A stretch of 47,124 bases of DNA from Ruminococcus sp. JC304 (lineage in GTDB: Bacteria; Bacillota; Clostridia; Lachnospirales; Lachnospiraceae). This document shows positions 1 to 9,633 of this stretch, one piece after another. Every line of letters starts with the position of its first letter. Position 1 is the first letter of the stretch. Below the pieces are notes generated by a model, which had not been told where the DNA came from, did not search any database, and saw only the letters and a program-made list of their open reading frames with translations. Where the stretch lies: assembly GCA_000285855.2 (NCBI GenBank), contig HE978651.1, positions 1,451,591 through 1,498,714 on the forward strand, written 5' to 3'. Position numbers and translations under genes: made by a program.

Positions 1-36
1 TACTCTACGAATCCTGTCGAAATCTGCGAAAAAGGA

Positions 37-555
37 GTGATTGTCATCTGGTACTTATGCGACTGTGGAGAACAAAACCCGACAGAATTTGCCAGAATCT
101 GCAGACAAAGCCTCTCTGCCCGTGCATTGGAGGACGCTTTTGTGCCTACCTATGACCGGATGAAACGATACCAGGGGCAGTGGCATGTGGAACAGGGGAT
201 TGCATTTCCGGATTATATATTTCTTGAAACAAAGAATGCAGAGGCGTTGCTTTCAGACATGGAGAAATGTTGCCAGGAAGGGAAACTTTCTCGCTATGCA
301 ATTCAGCAGATGGTAAGTCTGCAGCCTGAACAGGAGGATTTTTTGCGGAATGTCTTGGGAACTGAAAAGCATATGGGGATTTCCAGAGGATATATCAAAG
401 ATGGACGTACTTATGTAATGCGAGGTCCGCTGAAAGGAAAAGAAAAACTGATCTGCAAGATTGACAGACACAAACGTTTAGCAAAACTGAAGATCCCGGT
501 AGGTGACAGTTGTCAGGAGATGCAGGCAGGATTGGAAATAATCTCTAAGAATTAA
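37..555 (+). CDS. loaP: LoaP-type NusG-family transcription antiterminator
   Basis: A 172-aa NusG paralogue. The N-terminus (IWYLCDCGEQN) matches the first strand of the NusG NGN domain, and the C-terminal third (MRGPLKGKEKLICKIDRHKRLAKLKI) matches the KOW-linker pattern of LoaP/RfaH-type specialised NusG proteins. LoaP proteins bind RNA polymerase and let it read through terminators in long biosynthetic operons. Position at the head of a roughly 17-kb EPS operon fits that role. The GTG start abuts the AAAGGAG Shine-Dalgarno, so the real start could be slightly different. The frame is open to the window edge (no stop in the first 36 bases), so an upstream extension cannot be excluded, although residue 5 onward is where NusG proteins begin. 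Confidence 0.75.
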   Translation: MIVIWYLCDCGEQNPTEFARICRQSLSARALEDAFVPTYDRMKRYQGQWHVEQGIAFPDYIFLETKNAEALLSDMEKCCQEGKLSRYAIQQMVSLQPEQEDFLRNVLGTEKHMGISRGYIKDGRTYVMRGPLKGKEKLICKIDRHKRLAKLKIPVGDSCQEMQAGLEIISKN

Positions 556-618
556 AAGTAATATCTTTGCACGGTGAAAATATCTGGTTGCAAAGAAGGA
601 AAGAGGAAGAAGGAAAAT

Positions 619-2073
619 ATGTATCAAAAAAAATCTAAAGGATGGTATAAGCATAAAGATTTTATCTTTATTGATTTAGTATGCATTAGTCTGGCCTTTT
701 TGCTGGCTGACTGGATTCGTAATGGAACCGTCCTGAATCTCTATGAAAATGAAGTCTATCGAAATACAGCAATATTTTTATTGCTGCTGGATCTTTGTGT
801 GTGCGTCATATTCGAAACATATAAAGGTGTTCTAAGAAGAGGTTATTATCTGGAATTCAATGCAGTGGTCAAACAGACCATTATCCTTGAACTGGGTGCT
901 GGATTGTACCTGTTTTCTATTGACGGCGGTCATTTCTTTTCCAGAATAGTACTTTATCTGATGGGTGCTTTCTATGTAGTACTTACATATACGGCAAGGC
1001 TTTTCTGGAAAAAACATCTCAAAACAAAAATGACAGAGGGTGGGGAACATTCCCTCTATATCATAACAACTTCAGACATTGCATCAGAGGTGATAGCAAA
1101 TGTTCTGGAGAATAATTATAACCGTTATAACATTAATGGACTGGTGTTGACTGACTGTGATATGACAGGAAAGCAAATCAGAGGTATTCCGGTTGTTTCA
1201 GATATGGAGTATGCAGCAGCCTATATCTGCCAGAAATGGGTGGATGAAATACTGATCAATATAAGTGAAAAAAACGAATACCCGCAACAGTTAATAGATG
1301 AACTGTTGGAAATGGGAATGGTTGTACATCTGAATCTGTCACGTATTAAACCAACATCAGGGCAGAAGCAATTTGTTGAAATGGTGGGTGGTTATACAGT
1401 CCTTACTACAACAATGAATTATGCAACGGATCGTCAGGCGCTGGCTAAGAGGATTATGGATATTGCTGGTGGGTTAGTAGGATGTTTGCTGACGGGAATT
1501 ATTTTTTTGTTTGTAGGTCCTGCGATTTATATAAATTCTCCGGGTCCGGTGTTCTTTTCTCAGGTGAGGATTGGGAAGAACGGAAAACCGTTTAAGATGT
1601 ATAAGTTCCGGAGTATGTATATGGATGCGGAGGAACGGAAAGCAGAACTTATGGCTCAGAATAAGATGAGTGATGGGAGAATGTTTAAGCTTGACTTTGA
1701 TCCGCGAGTGATTGGAAATAAGGTATTGGCAGATGGGACGAAAAAGACTGGAATTGGGGAGCTTATTAGAAAGACGTCATTAGATGAATTTCCTCAGTTC
1801 TGGAATGTGCTTAAAGGGGATATGAGTTTGGTAGGAACCAGACCTATATTGCCTGGGGAGTTAGAACAGTATGAGCTTCATCATAGGACTAGGATTGCTA
1901 TTAAACCGGGGATTACCGGGATGTGGCAGGTTAGTGGTCGGAGTGATATTACGGATTTTGAGGAAGTGGTTAGACTTGATAGGGAATATATTGAGAATTG
2001 GAATATGGGGTTGGATGTGAAGATTTTGTTACAGACGGTTAGGGCGGTTTTGAAAAAAGAAGGGTCTGTATAA
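619..2073 (+). CDS. Exopolysaccharide polyprenyl glycosylphosphotransferase (WcaJ/CpsE-like)
   Basis: Integral-membrane initiating transferase that moves a sugar-1-phosphate from a nucleotide sugar onto undecaprenyl phosphate, the first step of repeat-unit assembly. About 484 aa: four or five hydrophobic N-terminal segments, a central nucleotide-binding-like (CoA-binding_3) region (SLYIITTSDIASEVI), then the bacterial sugar-transferase domain with a re-entrant helix (KRIMDIAGGLVG), FFSQVRIGKNGKPF, KMYKFRSM and the signature LDEFPQFWNVLKGDMSLVG. ATG 619 is preferred because AAGAAGG lies 5 bases upstream; a GTG at 574 would add a charged leader without a good ribosome-binding site. The specific sugar (Glc, Gal or other) cannot be read from the sequence. 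Confidence 0.88.
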   Translation: MYQKKSKGWYKHKDFIFIDLVCISLAFLLADWIRNGTVLNLYENEVYRNTAIFLLLLDLCVCVIFETYKGVLRRGYYLEFNAVVKQTIILELGAGLYLFSIDGGHFFSRIVLYLMGAFYVVLTYTARLFWKKHLKTKMTEGGEHSLYIITTSDIASEVIANVLENNYNRYNINGLVLTDCDMTGKQIRGIPVVSDMEYAAAYICQKWVDEILINISEKNEYPQQLIDELLEMGMVVHLNLSRIKPTSGQKQFVEMVGGYTVLTTTMNYATDRQALAKRIMDIAGGLVGCLLTGIIFLFVGPAIYINSPGPVFFSQVRIGKNGKPFKMYKFRSMYMDAEERKAELMAQNKMSDGRMFKLDFDPRVIGNKVLADGTKKTGIGELIRKTSLDEFPQFWNVLKGDMSLVGTRPILPGELEQYELHHRTRIAIKPGITGMWQVSGRSDITDFEEVVRLDREYIENWNMGLDVKILLQTVRAVLKKEGSV

Positions 2074-2229
2074 AAATGATATTTATGACTTTATGGTTTT
2101 GCTGATAGAAAATATAGAACTGTTAAAAAATTTACTTTTAAGTAATTGCTCGATATATAAAGAGAGTACAAGAGGTTGGTGCAAGATATTGGAGGGATGA
2201 ATATAAAAGGGTTGGAGGAGCAAACGATT

Positions 2230-3903
2230 ATGAATTATAAGAAAGAATACAAGCGATGGTTGAAAAATATTACAGCAGATACAGAAGTTGCTGCTGAATT
2301 GAGAATATTGAATGATGCAGAAATTGAAGATGCTTTTTATCGTGATCTTGCCTTTGGTACAGGTGGTCTACGCGGCGTAATTGGTGCAGGAACCAATCGT
2401 ATGAATGTTTATACGGTAGCAAAGGCTTCACAAGGTTTGGCGGATTATCTGAAAAAGAATTATACAGAGCCTTCTGTAGTTATTGGATATGATAGCCGAA
2501 TTAAGAGCGATATGTTTGCCAAGACTGCAGCTGGTGTGTTTGCTGCTAATGGCATCAAGGTTAATATTTGGCCAGTTTTAATGCCAGTCCCGACTGTCTC
2601 TTTTGCAACTCGCTATATGTTTGCTTCCGCAGGTGTGATGATAACTGCTTCTCATAATCCTAGCAAATACAACGGATATAAGGTTTATGGTGCAGATGGA
2701 TGTCAGATTACGACTGAAGTCGCAAGTGAGATTTTGAATGAAATCGAAAAGTTAGATATTTTTGCAGATGTTAAAACTAGTGATTTTGAAATTAGTGTAA
2801 CAAATGGCAGTATTCAATACATACAAGATGAAGTTTATACCGCTTTTATAGAACAAGTCAAAAATCAATCTGTTTTATTTGGCGAGACAGTTGATAAAGA
2901 TGTTGCCATTGCGTACAGTCCATTGAATGGAACTGGTCTAAAACCTATTATGCGCACATTAGAAGAGATGGGGTACAACAACATTACAGTGGTTAAGGAA
3001 CAGGAATTGCCAGATGGCAATTTTCCAACTTGCCCGTATCCTAATCCCGAGATTAAAGAAGCAATGGTACTTGGTATGGAATATGCAAAAAAGTGCAATG
3101 CGGATTTATTACTGGCGACTGACCCGGATTGCGATCGTGTGGGAATTGCAGTTAAGAATAAAGAGAGTGAATATGAATTGTTGACAGGTAATCAGGCGGG
3201 CATTCTGTTATTAGATTACATATGTAGCCAGCGCGTAAAGCACGGTAAGATGCCTGTTGATCCAGTGATGATCAAGACTATTGTCACTATGGATATGGCA
3301 GAGCAGATTGCGGCTCATTATGGATTACGTACTATCAATGTGCTGACTGGTTTTAAGTTTATCGGCGAACAGATTGGCAAATTGGAACAGCAAGGCGAAA
3401 CTGATAGTTACGTGTTCGGTTTTGAGGAAAGTTATGGTTATTTGACGGGATCCTACGTTCGTGACAAGGATGGTGTGGATGGTGCTTACATGATTAGCGA
3501 AATGTTTAGCTATTATGCTACAAAAGGGATTAGTCTGTTAGATAGGCTGGATGAGTTGTACAAGACCTATGGCTATTGTTTGAATACTCTACACAGTTAT
3601 GAGTTCGATGGCAGTGTTGGTTTTACTAAGATGCGGAGCATTATGCAGGTATTTCGTGGCGATATCAAGGAATTTGGCGGCAAGAGGGTTACTAAGTTAT
3701 TAGATTACGCACAGGGGTTGACTGGTCTGCCGAAATCAGATGTGCTGAAGTTTTTGCTAGAAGGCAATTGTTCTATTGTGGTACGTCCTTCTGGTACCGA
3801 ACCGAAGCTCAAGATTTATGTTTCTGTTAGTGCAGAGAATAGGAAAATTGCGGAAGCAGTTGAAGCAGAAATTTGTAAGAGTGCTGAAGAATACTTGAAG
3901 TAA
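2230..3903 (+). CDS. Phosphomannomutase/phosphoglucomutase
   Basis: Alpha-D-phosphohexomutase of 557 aa that interconverts hexose-6-P and hexose-1-P; here it most likely supplies mannose-1-P to the guanylyltransferase that follows 19 bases downstream. The phosphoserine loop (GVMITASHNPSKYNGYKVYG), the metal-binding loop (ATDPDCDRVG), the sugar-specificity loop (FGFEESYGYL) and the phosphate-binding loop (VRPSGTEPKLKIY) are all present, so it should be active. ATG 2230 is chosen because GGAGGAG lies 9 bases upstream and the start MNYKKEYKRWL matches the family; an upstream GTG (2176) would add 18 residues. A 150-base non-coding gap precedes it, so an internal promoter is possible. Confidence 0.9.
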   Translation: MNYKKEYKRWLKNITADTEVAAELRILNDAEIEDAFYRDLAFGTGGLRGVIGAGTNRMNVYTVAKASQGLADYLKKNYTEPSVVIGYDSRIKSDMFAKTAAGVFAANGIKVNIWPVLMPVPTVSFATRYMFASAGVMITASHNPSKYNGYKVYGADGCQITTEVASEILNEIEKLDIFADVKTSDFEISVTNGSIQYIQDEVYTAFIEQVKNQSVLFGETVDKDVAIAYSPLNGTGLKPIMRTLEEMGYNNITVVKEQELPDGNFPTCPYPNPEIKEAMVLGMEYAKKCNADLLLATDPDCDRVGIAVKNKESEYELLTGNQAGILLLDYICSQRVKHGKMPVDPVMIKTIVTMDMAEQIAAHYGLRTINVLTGFKFIGEQIGKLEQQGETDSYVFGFEESYGYLTGSYVRDKDGVDGAYMISEMFSYYATKGISLLDRLDELYKTYGYCLNTLHSYEFDGSVGFTKMRSIMQVFRGDIKEFGGKRVTKLLDYAQGLTGLPKSDVLKFLLEGNCSIVVRPSGTEPKLKIYVSVSAENRKIAEAVEAEICKSAEEYLK

Positions 3904-3922
3904 AGATACGAGGAGATTGATT

Positions 3923-5233
3923 ATGAATATTATTTTACTTTCTGGCGGTTCTGGTAAACGGCTCTGGCCTCTTTCTAATGATGTGCGTAGTAAACAGTTT
4001 ATTAAATTATTTAAGAATGATGATGAGTATGAATCTATGGTACAGCGGGTGTATCGTCAGATTACTACGGTGGACGCTGACGCTAAGATTACTATTGCAA
4101 CCAGCAAATCACAGGCAAGTGCTATTAAGAATCAATTGGGCGAAAAGGCGTCTATCTGCGTAGAACCATGTCGCCGTGATACTTTCCCTGCTATTACATT
4201 AGCAGCAGCCTATCTTCATGATAAGTTGGGTGTTACAGAGAATGAAGCTGTTGTTGTTTGCCCAGTAGATCCGTATGTGGATAACACTTACTACGAGGCA
4301 GTTAAAAGTTTACAAAAGTTGGCGGAGCAAGGTAATGCCAACTTGACCTTGATGGGTATTGAGCCGACTTATCCCAGTGATAAGTATGGTTACATCATTC
4401 CAGAAAACGGTGAGAATGTTAGTAAGGTTAAAGAATTTAAGGAAAAACCAGATGTGGAAAATGCTAAGAGATACTTAACGCAGAATGCGTTGTGGAACGC
4501 TGGCATCTTTGCATTCAAACTTGGATATTTATTGGAAGAAGCGCACAGCATGATAGATTTTACTGATTATCGCGATTTATTTGATAAGTATGATACATTA
4601 ACTAAGATTAGTTTTGACTATGCCGTGGTTGAAAAAGAATCAAGTATCCAAGTTTTACGTTATAGTGGAGCTTGGAAGGATGTTGGTACTTGGAATATGA
4701 TGGCTGAAGTTATGGCTGATAAAACCAAAGGTAGAGTTATTTTAGATGAAACTTGTGTGAATACTAATGTGGTAAATGAGTTGAATATTCCTATACTTTG
4801 TATGGGTTGTAAAGATACAATCATTGCGGCGAGTGGAGATGGCATCCTGATTTCTGACAAGGAGCGTAGTGGTTATATGAAACCTTATGTTGAGAAAATC
4901 GAGACAGAGGCAATGTGTGCCGAGAAATCTTGGGGTACATATACCGTTATTGATGTGCAACCAGGTTCTATGACAATTAAAATTTCTATGAGAGCAGGTG
5001 AGCATATGACATATCATATGCATCACTATCGAGAAGAAGTTTGGACAGTTGTTTCGGGTAAAGGTAAAGCGATTGTGGATGACATGGAGCAATTATTGTG
5101 TACTGGAGATGTTATCACTATTACTGCCGGATGTAAACATATGGTAGAGGCCATTACAGCATTGGATATGATTGAAGTCCAACTTGGAGATGAAATTAGT
5201 GTTGTAGATAAGATTAAGTTTCCGATGAAATAA
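3923..5233 (+). CDS. manC: Mannose-1-phosphate guanylyltransferase with C-terminal cupin
   Basis: Makes GDP-mannose from mannose-1-P and GTP. The 436-aa protein opens with the nucleotidyltransferase motif LSGGSGKRLWPLS, followed by ATSKSQAS, CVEPCRRDTFPAI and the FKEKP motif around residue 170. The C-terminal 110 residues form the cupin half of type II PMI-GMP proteins (SWGTYTVIDVQPG, HYREEVWTVVSGKGKAIVDD). That half lacks an obvious complete isomerase metal site, so isomerase activity is uncertain. ATG 3923 has AGGAG 7 bases upstream. It sits directly behind the phosphomannomutase and ahead of the GDP-mannose dehydratase, giving a clean GDP-deoxyhexose route. Confidence 0.9.
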   Translation: MNIILLSGGSGKRLWPLSNDVRSKQFIKLFKNDDEYESMVQRVYRQITTVDADAKITIATSKSQASAIKNQLGEKASICVEPCRRDTFPAITLAAAYLHDKLGVTENEAVVVCPVDPYVDNTYYEAVKSLQKLAEQGNANLTLMGIEPTYPSDKYGYIIPENGENVSKVKEFKEKPDVENAKRYLTQNALWNAGIFAFKLGYLLEEAHSMIDFTDYRDLFDKYDTLTKISFDYAVVEKESSIQVLRYSGAWKDVGTWNMMAEVMADKTKGRVILDETCVNTNVVNELNIPILCMGCKDTIIAASGDGILISDKERSGYMKPYVEKIETEAMCAEKSWGTYTVIDVQPGSMTIKISMRAGEHMTYHMHHYREEVWTVVSGKGKAIVDDMEQLLCTGDVITITAGCKHMVEAITALDMIEVQLGDEISVVDKIKFPMK

Positions 5234-5346
5234 TAGCGAAAATAGTAAGACGGGATTATATAAATATATTGCAAGAAATAATCAAGTATAATTAGTTATT
5301 AAAGAATATTGGATGATCATTAAAATAATAAAGAAAGAGGTATGCT

Positions 5347-6387
5347 ATGAAAAAGTCATTAATTACAGGTATTACAGGACAAGATGGGTCTTATTTAGCA
5401 GAATTTTTGTTAGAAAAAGGATATGAAGTTCATGGGATTATTCGTCGGGCTTCTATTTCAAATACGTCACGTATTGATCATATTATAGATAAAATTGTTT
5501 TACATGATGGAGATCTTTCTGATTCATCATCTTTAATTCGTATTATTTCATTAGTTAGACCAGATGAAATTTATAATTTAGCGGCACAATCTCATGTTCA
5601 GGTATCCTTTGATGTTCCTGAATATTCTGGAGATGTTGATGCTCTTGGAGTACTTCGTATTCTTGAGGCTTGTCGTGTGTTAGGATTGCATAAAAAAACT
5701 AAAGTTTATCAGGCATCTACATCAGAACTTTATGGGAAAGTGGAAGAAGTTCCGCAAAAAGAAACTACACCATTTCATCCGTATTCACCATATGCTGTTG
5801 CAAAACAATATGGATTTTGGATTGTTAAGGAATATCGAGAAGCTTATGATATGTTCGCGGTAAATGGTATTTTATTTAATCATGAATCAGAAAGACGTGG
5901 TGAAAGTTTTGTAACTAGAAAAATTACTCTTGCGGTAGGAAGAATTGCAGAAGGATTACAAGATCACCTTGAATTAGGAAATATGGATTCTCTCCGCGAT
6001 TGGGGATATGCGAAAGACTATGTTAAATGTATGTGGTTGATAATGCAGCAAGAAAAACCAGAAGATTTTGTGATTGCTACGGGTGAACAACATACGGTTA
6101 GGGATTTTACAGAGAGAGCGTTTGCTGCTAATGGAATTATTATCCGTTGGGAAGGCAAAGGAATTGATGAAAAGGGATATGATACCAAAACTGGAAAAAT
6201 GCTAGTATGTGTAAATCCGCAGTGGTTCAGACCTACGGATGTTGATAATCTTTGGGGAGATCCAACTAAAGCTAAGAACATATTAGGGTGGAATCCTCAA
6301 GAAACTTCTTATTATGAATTAGTTAAGATTATGGCACAACATGATCGCGAATTGGCAAAAAAAGAAAAAGCAGCTCTACGCAGGTGA
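5347..6387 (+). CDS. gmd: GDP-mannose 4,6-dehydratase
   Basis: Extended SDR enzyme (346 aa) converting GDP-mannose to GDP-4-keto-6-deoxy-mannose. Visible motifs are the NADP-binding [12 protein letters not shown], the family signature [31 protein letters not shown] (catalytic Thr/Ser and Glu region), the YSPYAVAK catalytic Tyr-Lys pair, and [16 protein letters not shown] typical of GMD. RBS AAAGAGG is 5 bases upstream of ATG 5347. A 113-base gap separates it from manC. Two slightly unusual positions are visible ([16 protein letters not shown] where NHESPRRG is common), but all catalytic motifs are intact. Confidence 0.95.
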   Translation: MKKSLITGITGQDGSYLAEFLLEKGYEVHGIIRRASISNTSRIDHIIDKIVLHDGDLSDSSSLIRIISLVRPDEIYNLAAQSHVQVSFDVPEYSGDVDALGVLRILEACRVLGLHKKTKVYQASTSELYGKVEEVPQKETTPFHPYSPYAVAKQYGFWIVKEYREAYDMFAVNGILFNHESERRGESFVTRKITLAVGRIAEGLQDHLELGNMDSLRDWGYAKDYVKCMWLIMQQEKPEDFVIATGEQHTVRDFTERAFAANGIIIRWEGKGIDEKGYDTKTGKMLVCVNPQWFRPTDVDNLWGDPTKAKNILGWNPQETSYYELVKIMAQHDRELAKKEKAALRR

Positions 6388-6403
6388 TGAAAGGAATAAT
6401 GTA

Positions 6404-7156
6404 GTGAGACGAATTACACTAATGAATGTTGGGATTGATAACATAACGATGCAGGATGCAATGAACTTTATTACAGATTGTGTAGAAAAAAGAAAAAAAG
6501 AGTATATTGTTACTCCAAATGTTGATCATGTTGTGAAACTTCAAAATAATGAACAGTTTAGAAAGGCATATTTAGAGGCTGGGTTGGTGGCAGTGGATGG
6601 TACTCCTATAGTGTGGGTTTCAAAATGGTGTGGCAAACCATTGAAAGAAAAAATAACAGGCCCTAAATTAACAGAGAAAACAATTGAATTGGCTTCTACG
6701 AAAAATTATTCAGTATTTTTTTTGGGAGGGAAAGAAGGGGTTGGCGATTTAGCAGCTAAAAGAATGCTTGAAAAATACCCTGGTTTTAGATATGTGGGAG
6801 CTTATTCACCCAAATTTGGATTTGAAAAAGATAAAGAAGAGATTGATAAAATTATTAGTGTAATTAATCAGGCAAAGCCTGATATTTTGATTGTTGGAAT
6901 GGGGTCACCTAAGACTGAGATTTTTCTAAATAATATCTATGAGTTGATAGAAGCTAATGTATCTTTATCAGTTGGAGCAGCAATAGATTTTTGTGCGGGA
7001 ACAGTAAAAAGGTGTCCTGAATGGGTAAATAAAATTGGATTTGAATGGCTATATAGATTTATAAAAGAACCTTCAAGAATGTTTAAACGTTATTTCGTAG
7101 ATGATTTTAGTTTCCTATTTCTAGCAATTAAAGAAAAGAGAAAGTGGGGGAAATAA
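6404..7156 (+). CDS. WecG/TagA/CpsF family glycosyltransferase (GT26)
   Basis: Membrane-associated transferase of the WecG/TagA family (250 aa from the GTG start), which adds ManNAc, ManNAcA or a related sugar to a lipid-linked intermediate. Motifs are ITMQDAMNFI, VTPNVDHVV, VDGTPIVWVSKWCG, FFLGGKEGVGDLAAKRM, ILIVGMGSPKTEIF, SVGAAIDFCAGTVKRCPEW and the C-terminal GFEWLYRFIKEPSRMFKRY. GTG 6404 is chosen because AAAGGAA lies 7 bases upstream. Starting at ATG 6341 would overlap the end of gmd and add non-family residues. It sits 16 bases behind gmd and overlaps the next gene by one base (TAATG). Confidence 0.85.
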   Translation: MRRITLMNVGIDNITMQDAMNFITDCVEKRKKEYIVTPNVDHVVKLQNNEQFRKAYLEAGLVAVDGTPIVWVSKWCGKPLKEKITGPKLTEKTIELASTKNYSVFFLGGKEGVGDLAAKRMLEKYPGFRYVGAYSPKFGFEKDKEEIDKIISVINQAKPDILIVGMGSPKTEIFLNNIYELIEANVSLSVGAAIDFCAGTVKRCPEWVNKIGFEWLYRFIKEPSRMFKRYFVDDFSFLFLAIKEKRKWGK

Positions 7157-7521
7157 TGAAGGGATTAATAAAACGAAGAAAAATAGACTTCAGTTTTGAA
7201 GATGAAAGAGGGTATTTAAAGCAAATATCACATGAGAATTATGGTCAAGTAAATGTTTTATTTACAAAAAGAGGTGTCAAAAGAGGAAATCATTATCATA
7301 AAGTATCAACAGAATATTTTTTTGTGATTAGTGGTTCTGTAAATATAACTGTTAAACAAGGAGAAGTGATTGAGACAGAAGTGTTTACGAGTGGAGATTT
7401 TTTTGAAATAAGTCCGAATATAATACATAGCATGGATTTTATAGAAGATTGTATTATGGTTGCAATGTATGATAAATGTGTTGAAAAATCAGATGGTACG
7501 AAGGATATATATACGGAATGA
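7156..7521 (+). CDS. Small cupin protein, WxcM/CapF-type sugar-modifying
   Basis: A 121-aa single-domain cupin. The metal-binding motif GNHYHKVSTEYFFVISG (residues about 38-54) and the later PNIIHSMDF motif give His/His/Glu/His ligands. The closest family resemblance is the C-terminal cupin of CapF/WxcM-like enzymes and the FdtA-type nucleotide-sugar ketoisomerases. Translationally coupled to the preceding gene (TAATG overlap) and 10 bases ahead of the GDP-sugar reductase, so it probably acts on the same GDP-4-keto-6-deoxy sugar. Whether it is an epimerase, a ketoisomerase or merely structural cannot be told from the sequence. Confidence 0.7.
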   Translation: MKGLIKRRKIDFSFEDERGYLKQISHENYGQVNVLFTKRGVKRGNHYHKVSTEYFFVISGSVNITVKQGEVIETEVFTSGDFFEISPNIIHSMDFIEDCIMVAMYDKCVEKSDGTKDIYTE

Positions 7522-7531
7522 GGTAATTCTA

Positions 7532-8458
7532 ATGAACATAAATTCAAAAATATGTATACTAGGCAGCAAAGGATTATTAGGTCATGCTATAGAAAAACAA
7601 TTATTGCTGATGGGATATAAAAACATTATTTGCTGTGATCATTCAACTGTTGATTTATGTAATCAAAAAAATACAAAGGAGTACTTTGAAAAAGAAAAAC
7701 CAGAATATGTATTTTTTTTAGCCGCAAATGCAGGTGGTATTCAATACAAAAAGAAATATCCAGCAGATATGTTATGTCAAAATTTACAAATGATTACGAA
7801 TGTAATGGAGTCTTCGTATAAAACTGGGTGTAAAAAAATGATAAATGTATGTAGTGCCCTTTTGTATCCAGAAGAGGCAGAAATTCCATATCGTGAGAGT
7901 GATGTAAATTATGTTAATTTGGGGAAAGTAGATACACCATATTCGTTGGCAAAAGCAGCTGGTATGCAATTAGCGAAATATTATAATCTCCAGTATGGGA
8001 CTAACTTTATTACGGTTGTTCCATGTAATTTTTTTGGTGAATACGCTCCATTTATTGGTGATAAGGCAGGGGTGGTGTCTGCACTTATTAAAAGAATTTG
8101 TGATGCAAAAGCTAATAATATTAATAAAGTAGAAGTTTGGGGAACTGGTAATGCGTGTAGAGAACTGTTAAACAGTCTTGATGTAGCAAGTGCATGTATT
8201 TTTTTGATGAATAATACATTAGATAAAGATTTATATAATATAGGAAGAGGTAAGGAATATACAATTAGAGAAGTGGCAGAAACGATAAAGATGATTGTAG
8301 GATATAAAGGAGAATTATTTTTTGATTCAACTAAACCAGAGGGAAGACCACATATGCAGTTAAATGTTGATGCGTTATTAAGTATGGGGTGGAAACCTTC
8401 AATGGATTTAACAGAAAGCATTTTGAATGCATATGAGTGGTATAGGAAGAATTACTGA
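7532..8458 (+). CDS. GDP-fucose-synthase-like GDP-4-keto-6-deoxysugar reductase, epimerase residues missing
   Basis: Extended SDR of 308 aa that lines up end to end, apparently without gaps in the catalytic region, with E. coli GDP-L-fucose synthase (WcaG/Fcl) as remembered. The nucleotide loop GSKGLLGHAI and the reductase triad Ser108, Tyr137, Lys141 (TPYSLAK) are present. The two acid/base residues that do the 3,5-epimerisation in E. coli (Cys109, His179) correspond to Leu110 and Gly180 here. It therefore probably only reduces the C4 keto group, giving a sugar other than L-fucose unless a partner epimerises. ATG 7532 has GAGGT 7 bases upstream. It overlaps the next gene by one base. Confidence 0.8.
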   Translation: MNINSKICILGSKGLLGHAIEKQLLLMGYKNIICCDHSTVDLCNQKNTKEYFEKEKPEYVFFLAANAGGIQYKKKYPADMLCQNLQMITNVMESSYKTGCKKMINVCSALLYPEEAEIPYRESDVNYVNLGKVDTPYSLAKAAGMQLAKYYNLQYGTNFITVVPCNFFGEYAPFIGDKAGVVSALIKRICDAKANNINKVEVWGTGNACRELLNSLDVASACIFLMNNTLDKDLYNIGRGKEYTIREVAETIKMIVGYKGELFFDSTKPEGRPHMQLNVDALLSMGWKPSMDLTESILNAYEWYRKNY

Positions 8459-9617
8459 TGAATATTTTAATTGTGCATAATTTTTACAAAATCCCTGGAG
8501 GGGAAGATAGTGTAGTAAAGAATGAAATAAATTTGTTGAGACACTATAAACATCAAGTTTATTTCTACCATAGAACTAATGAGGAGTTAGATTCTTTAAA
8601 TAAAATAGAAAAATTGTCTATGCCTTTTAGAACGCTGTTTTCTATTAAAACATACAATGATATAAAAAAAATTATAGTAGAGAAAAATATTGATTTAGTT
8701 CATGTACATAATACAGTATGTATGGTTAGTCCATCAGTATATTATGCAGCATTCAGACTTAAAATTCCTGTAGTACAAACAATTCATAATTATAGGTTGA
8801 TATGTCCATCGGCCATTCTTATGAGAAGTGGGAAGTTATGTGATGAATGTATTGATAAAGGACTATTTCATGCATGCAAATATTCTTGTTATAGAAATTC
8901 AAAAATTAATACTTTTGCGCTGGCGTTTACACAAACGTTGCATAAATTAATTGGAACATATAAAAAAGTTAATTATATTTGTTTAACAGAATTTAATAGA
9001 GAACAGTTATTAAGAATAAATAAAAAAAAGCAGTATATTATGGATAATAGGGTGTTTGTTAAACCTAATTTTTCCGAAAATGACACTAATCCTATTCCAT
9101 ATGGTGAAAGAGCAGATCAATTTGTATATATGGGTCGTATAGACAAAACGAAAGGAATAAAGGTATTGTTTGAAGCATGGATAAGTATTTCTTCGAAGTT
9201 GATTGTTTGTGGGACAGGCCCTGAAATAGAATGGTGTAGTGATTTCATAAAGAGTAACAATATAAAAATATTGAAATGCTAGGATTTTTGGATAATAAAG
9301 AAGTGCTGAAAATAGTTAGGCATTCAAAAGCAGTCATTCTTCCGACTCAGTGGTATGAGGGATTTCCGATGGTTCTTGTAGAAAGTTTTTCGTGTGGAAC
9401 GCCAGTAATTGGAAGTAACATTGGAAATGTTGGAAATATAATAAAAGATGGGGTTAATGGTTTACATTTTATATATTCGTCTTCTGAAGATCTTGTGAAA
9501 AAAGTAAAGCAATTGAATGATATGGTTTATAGCACATATAATGATTATTTAAAAAATTATACACCACAAAAAAACTATGAAATGCTGTTAGATATTTATG
9601 AAAAATCAAAAGTCTAA
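8458..9617 (+). pseudogene. Glycosyltransferase family 4, broken by one frameshift
   Basis: GT-B fold transferase of the GT4 group. N-terminal domain: MNILIVHNFYKIPGGEDSVV, VHVHNTVCMVSPSV and the cysteine-bearing QTIHNYRLICPSAIL with CDECIDKG. C-terminal donor domain: YMGRIDKTKGIKVLFEAW, then LPTQWYEGFPMVLVESFSCGTPVI (the EX7E region). The frame changes in the five-A run at 9264-9268; adding one A joins the parts as NNIKNIEMLGFLDNKEV, a normal junction for this family. As written the first part stops at 9282. Whether this is a real mutation or a sequencing error is open. ATG 8458 overlaps the stop of the preceding gene. Confidence 0.8.
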
Positions 9618-9633
9618 TAGAGGAGTGATACGT

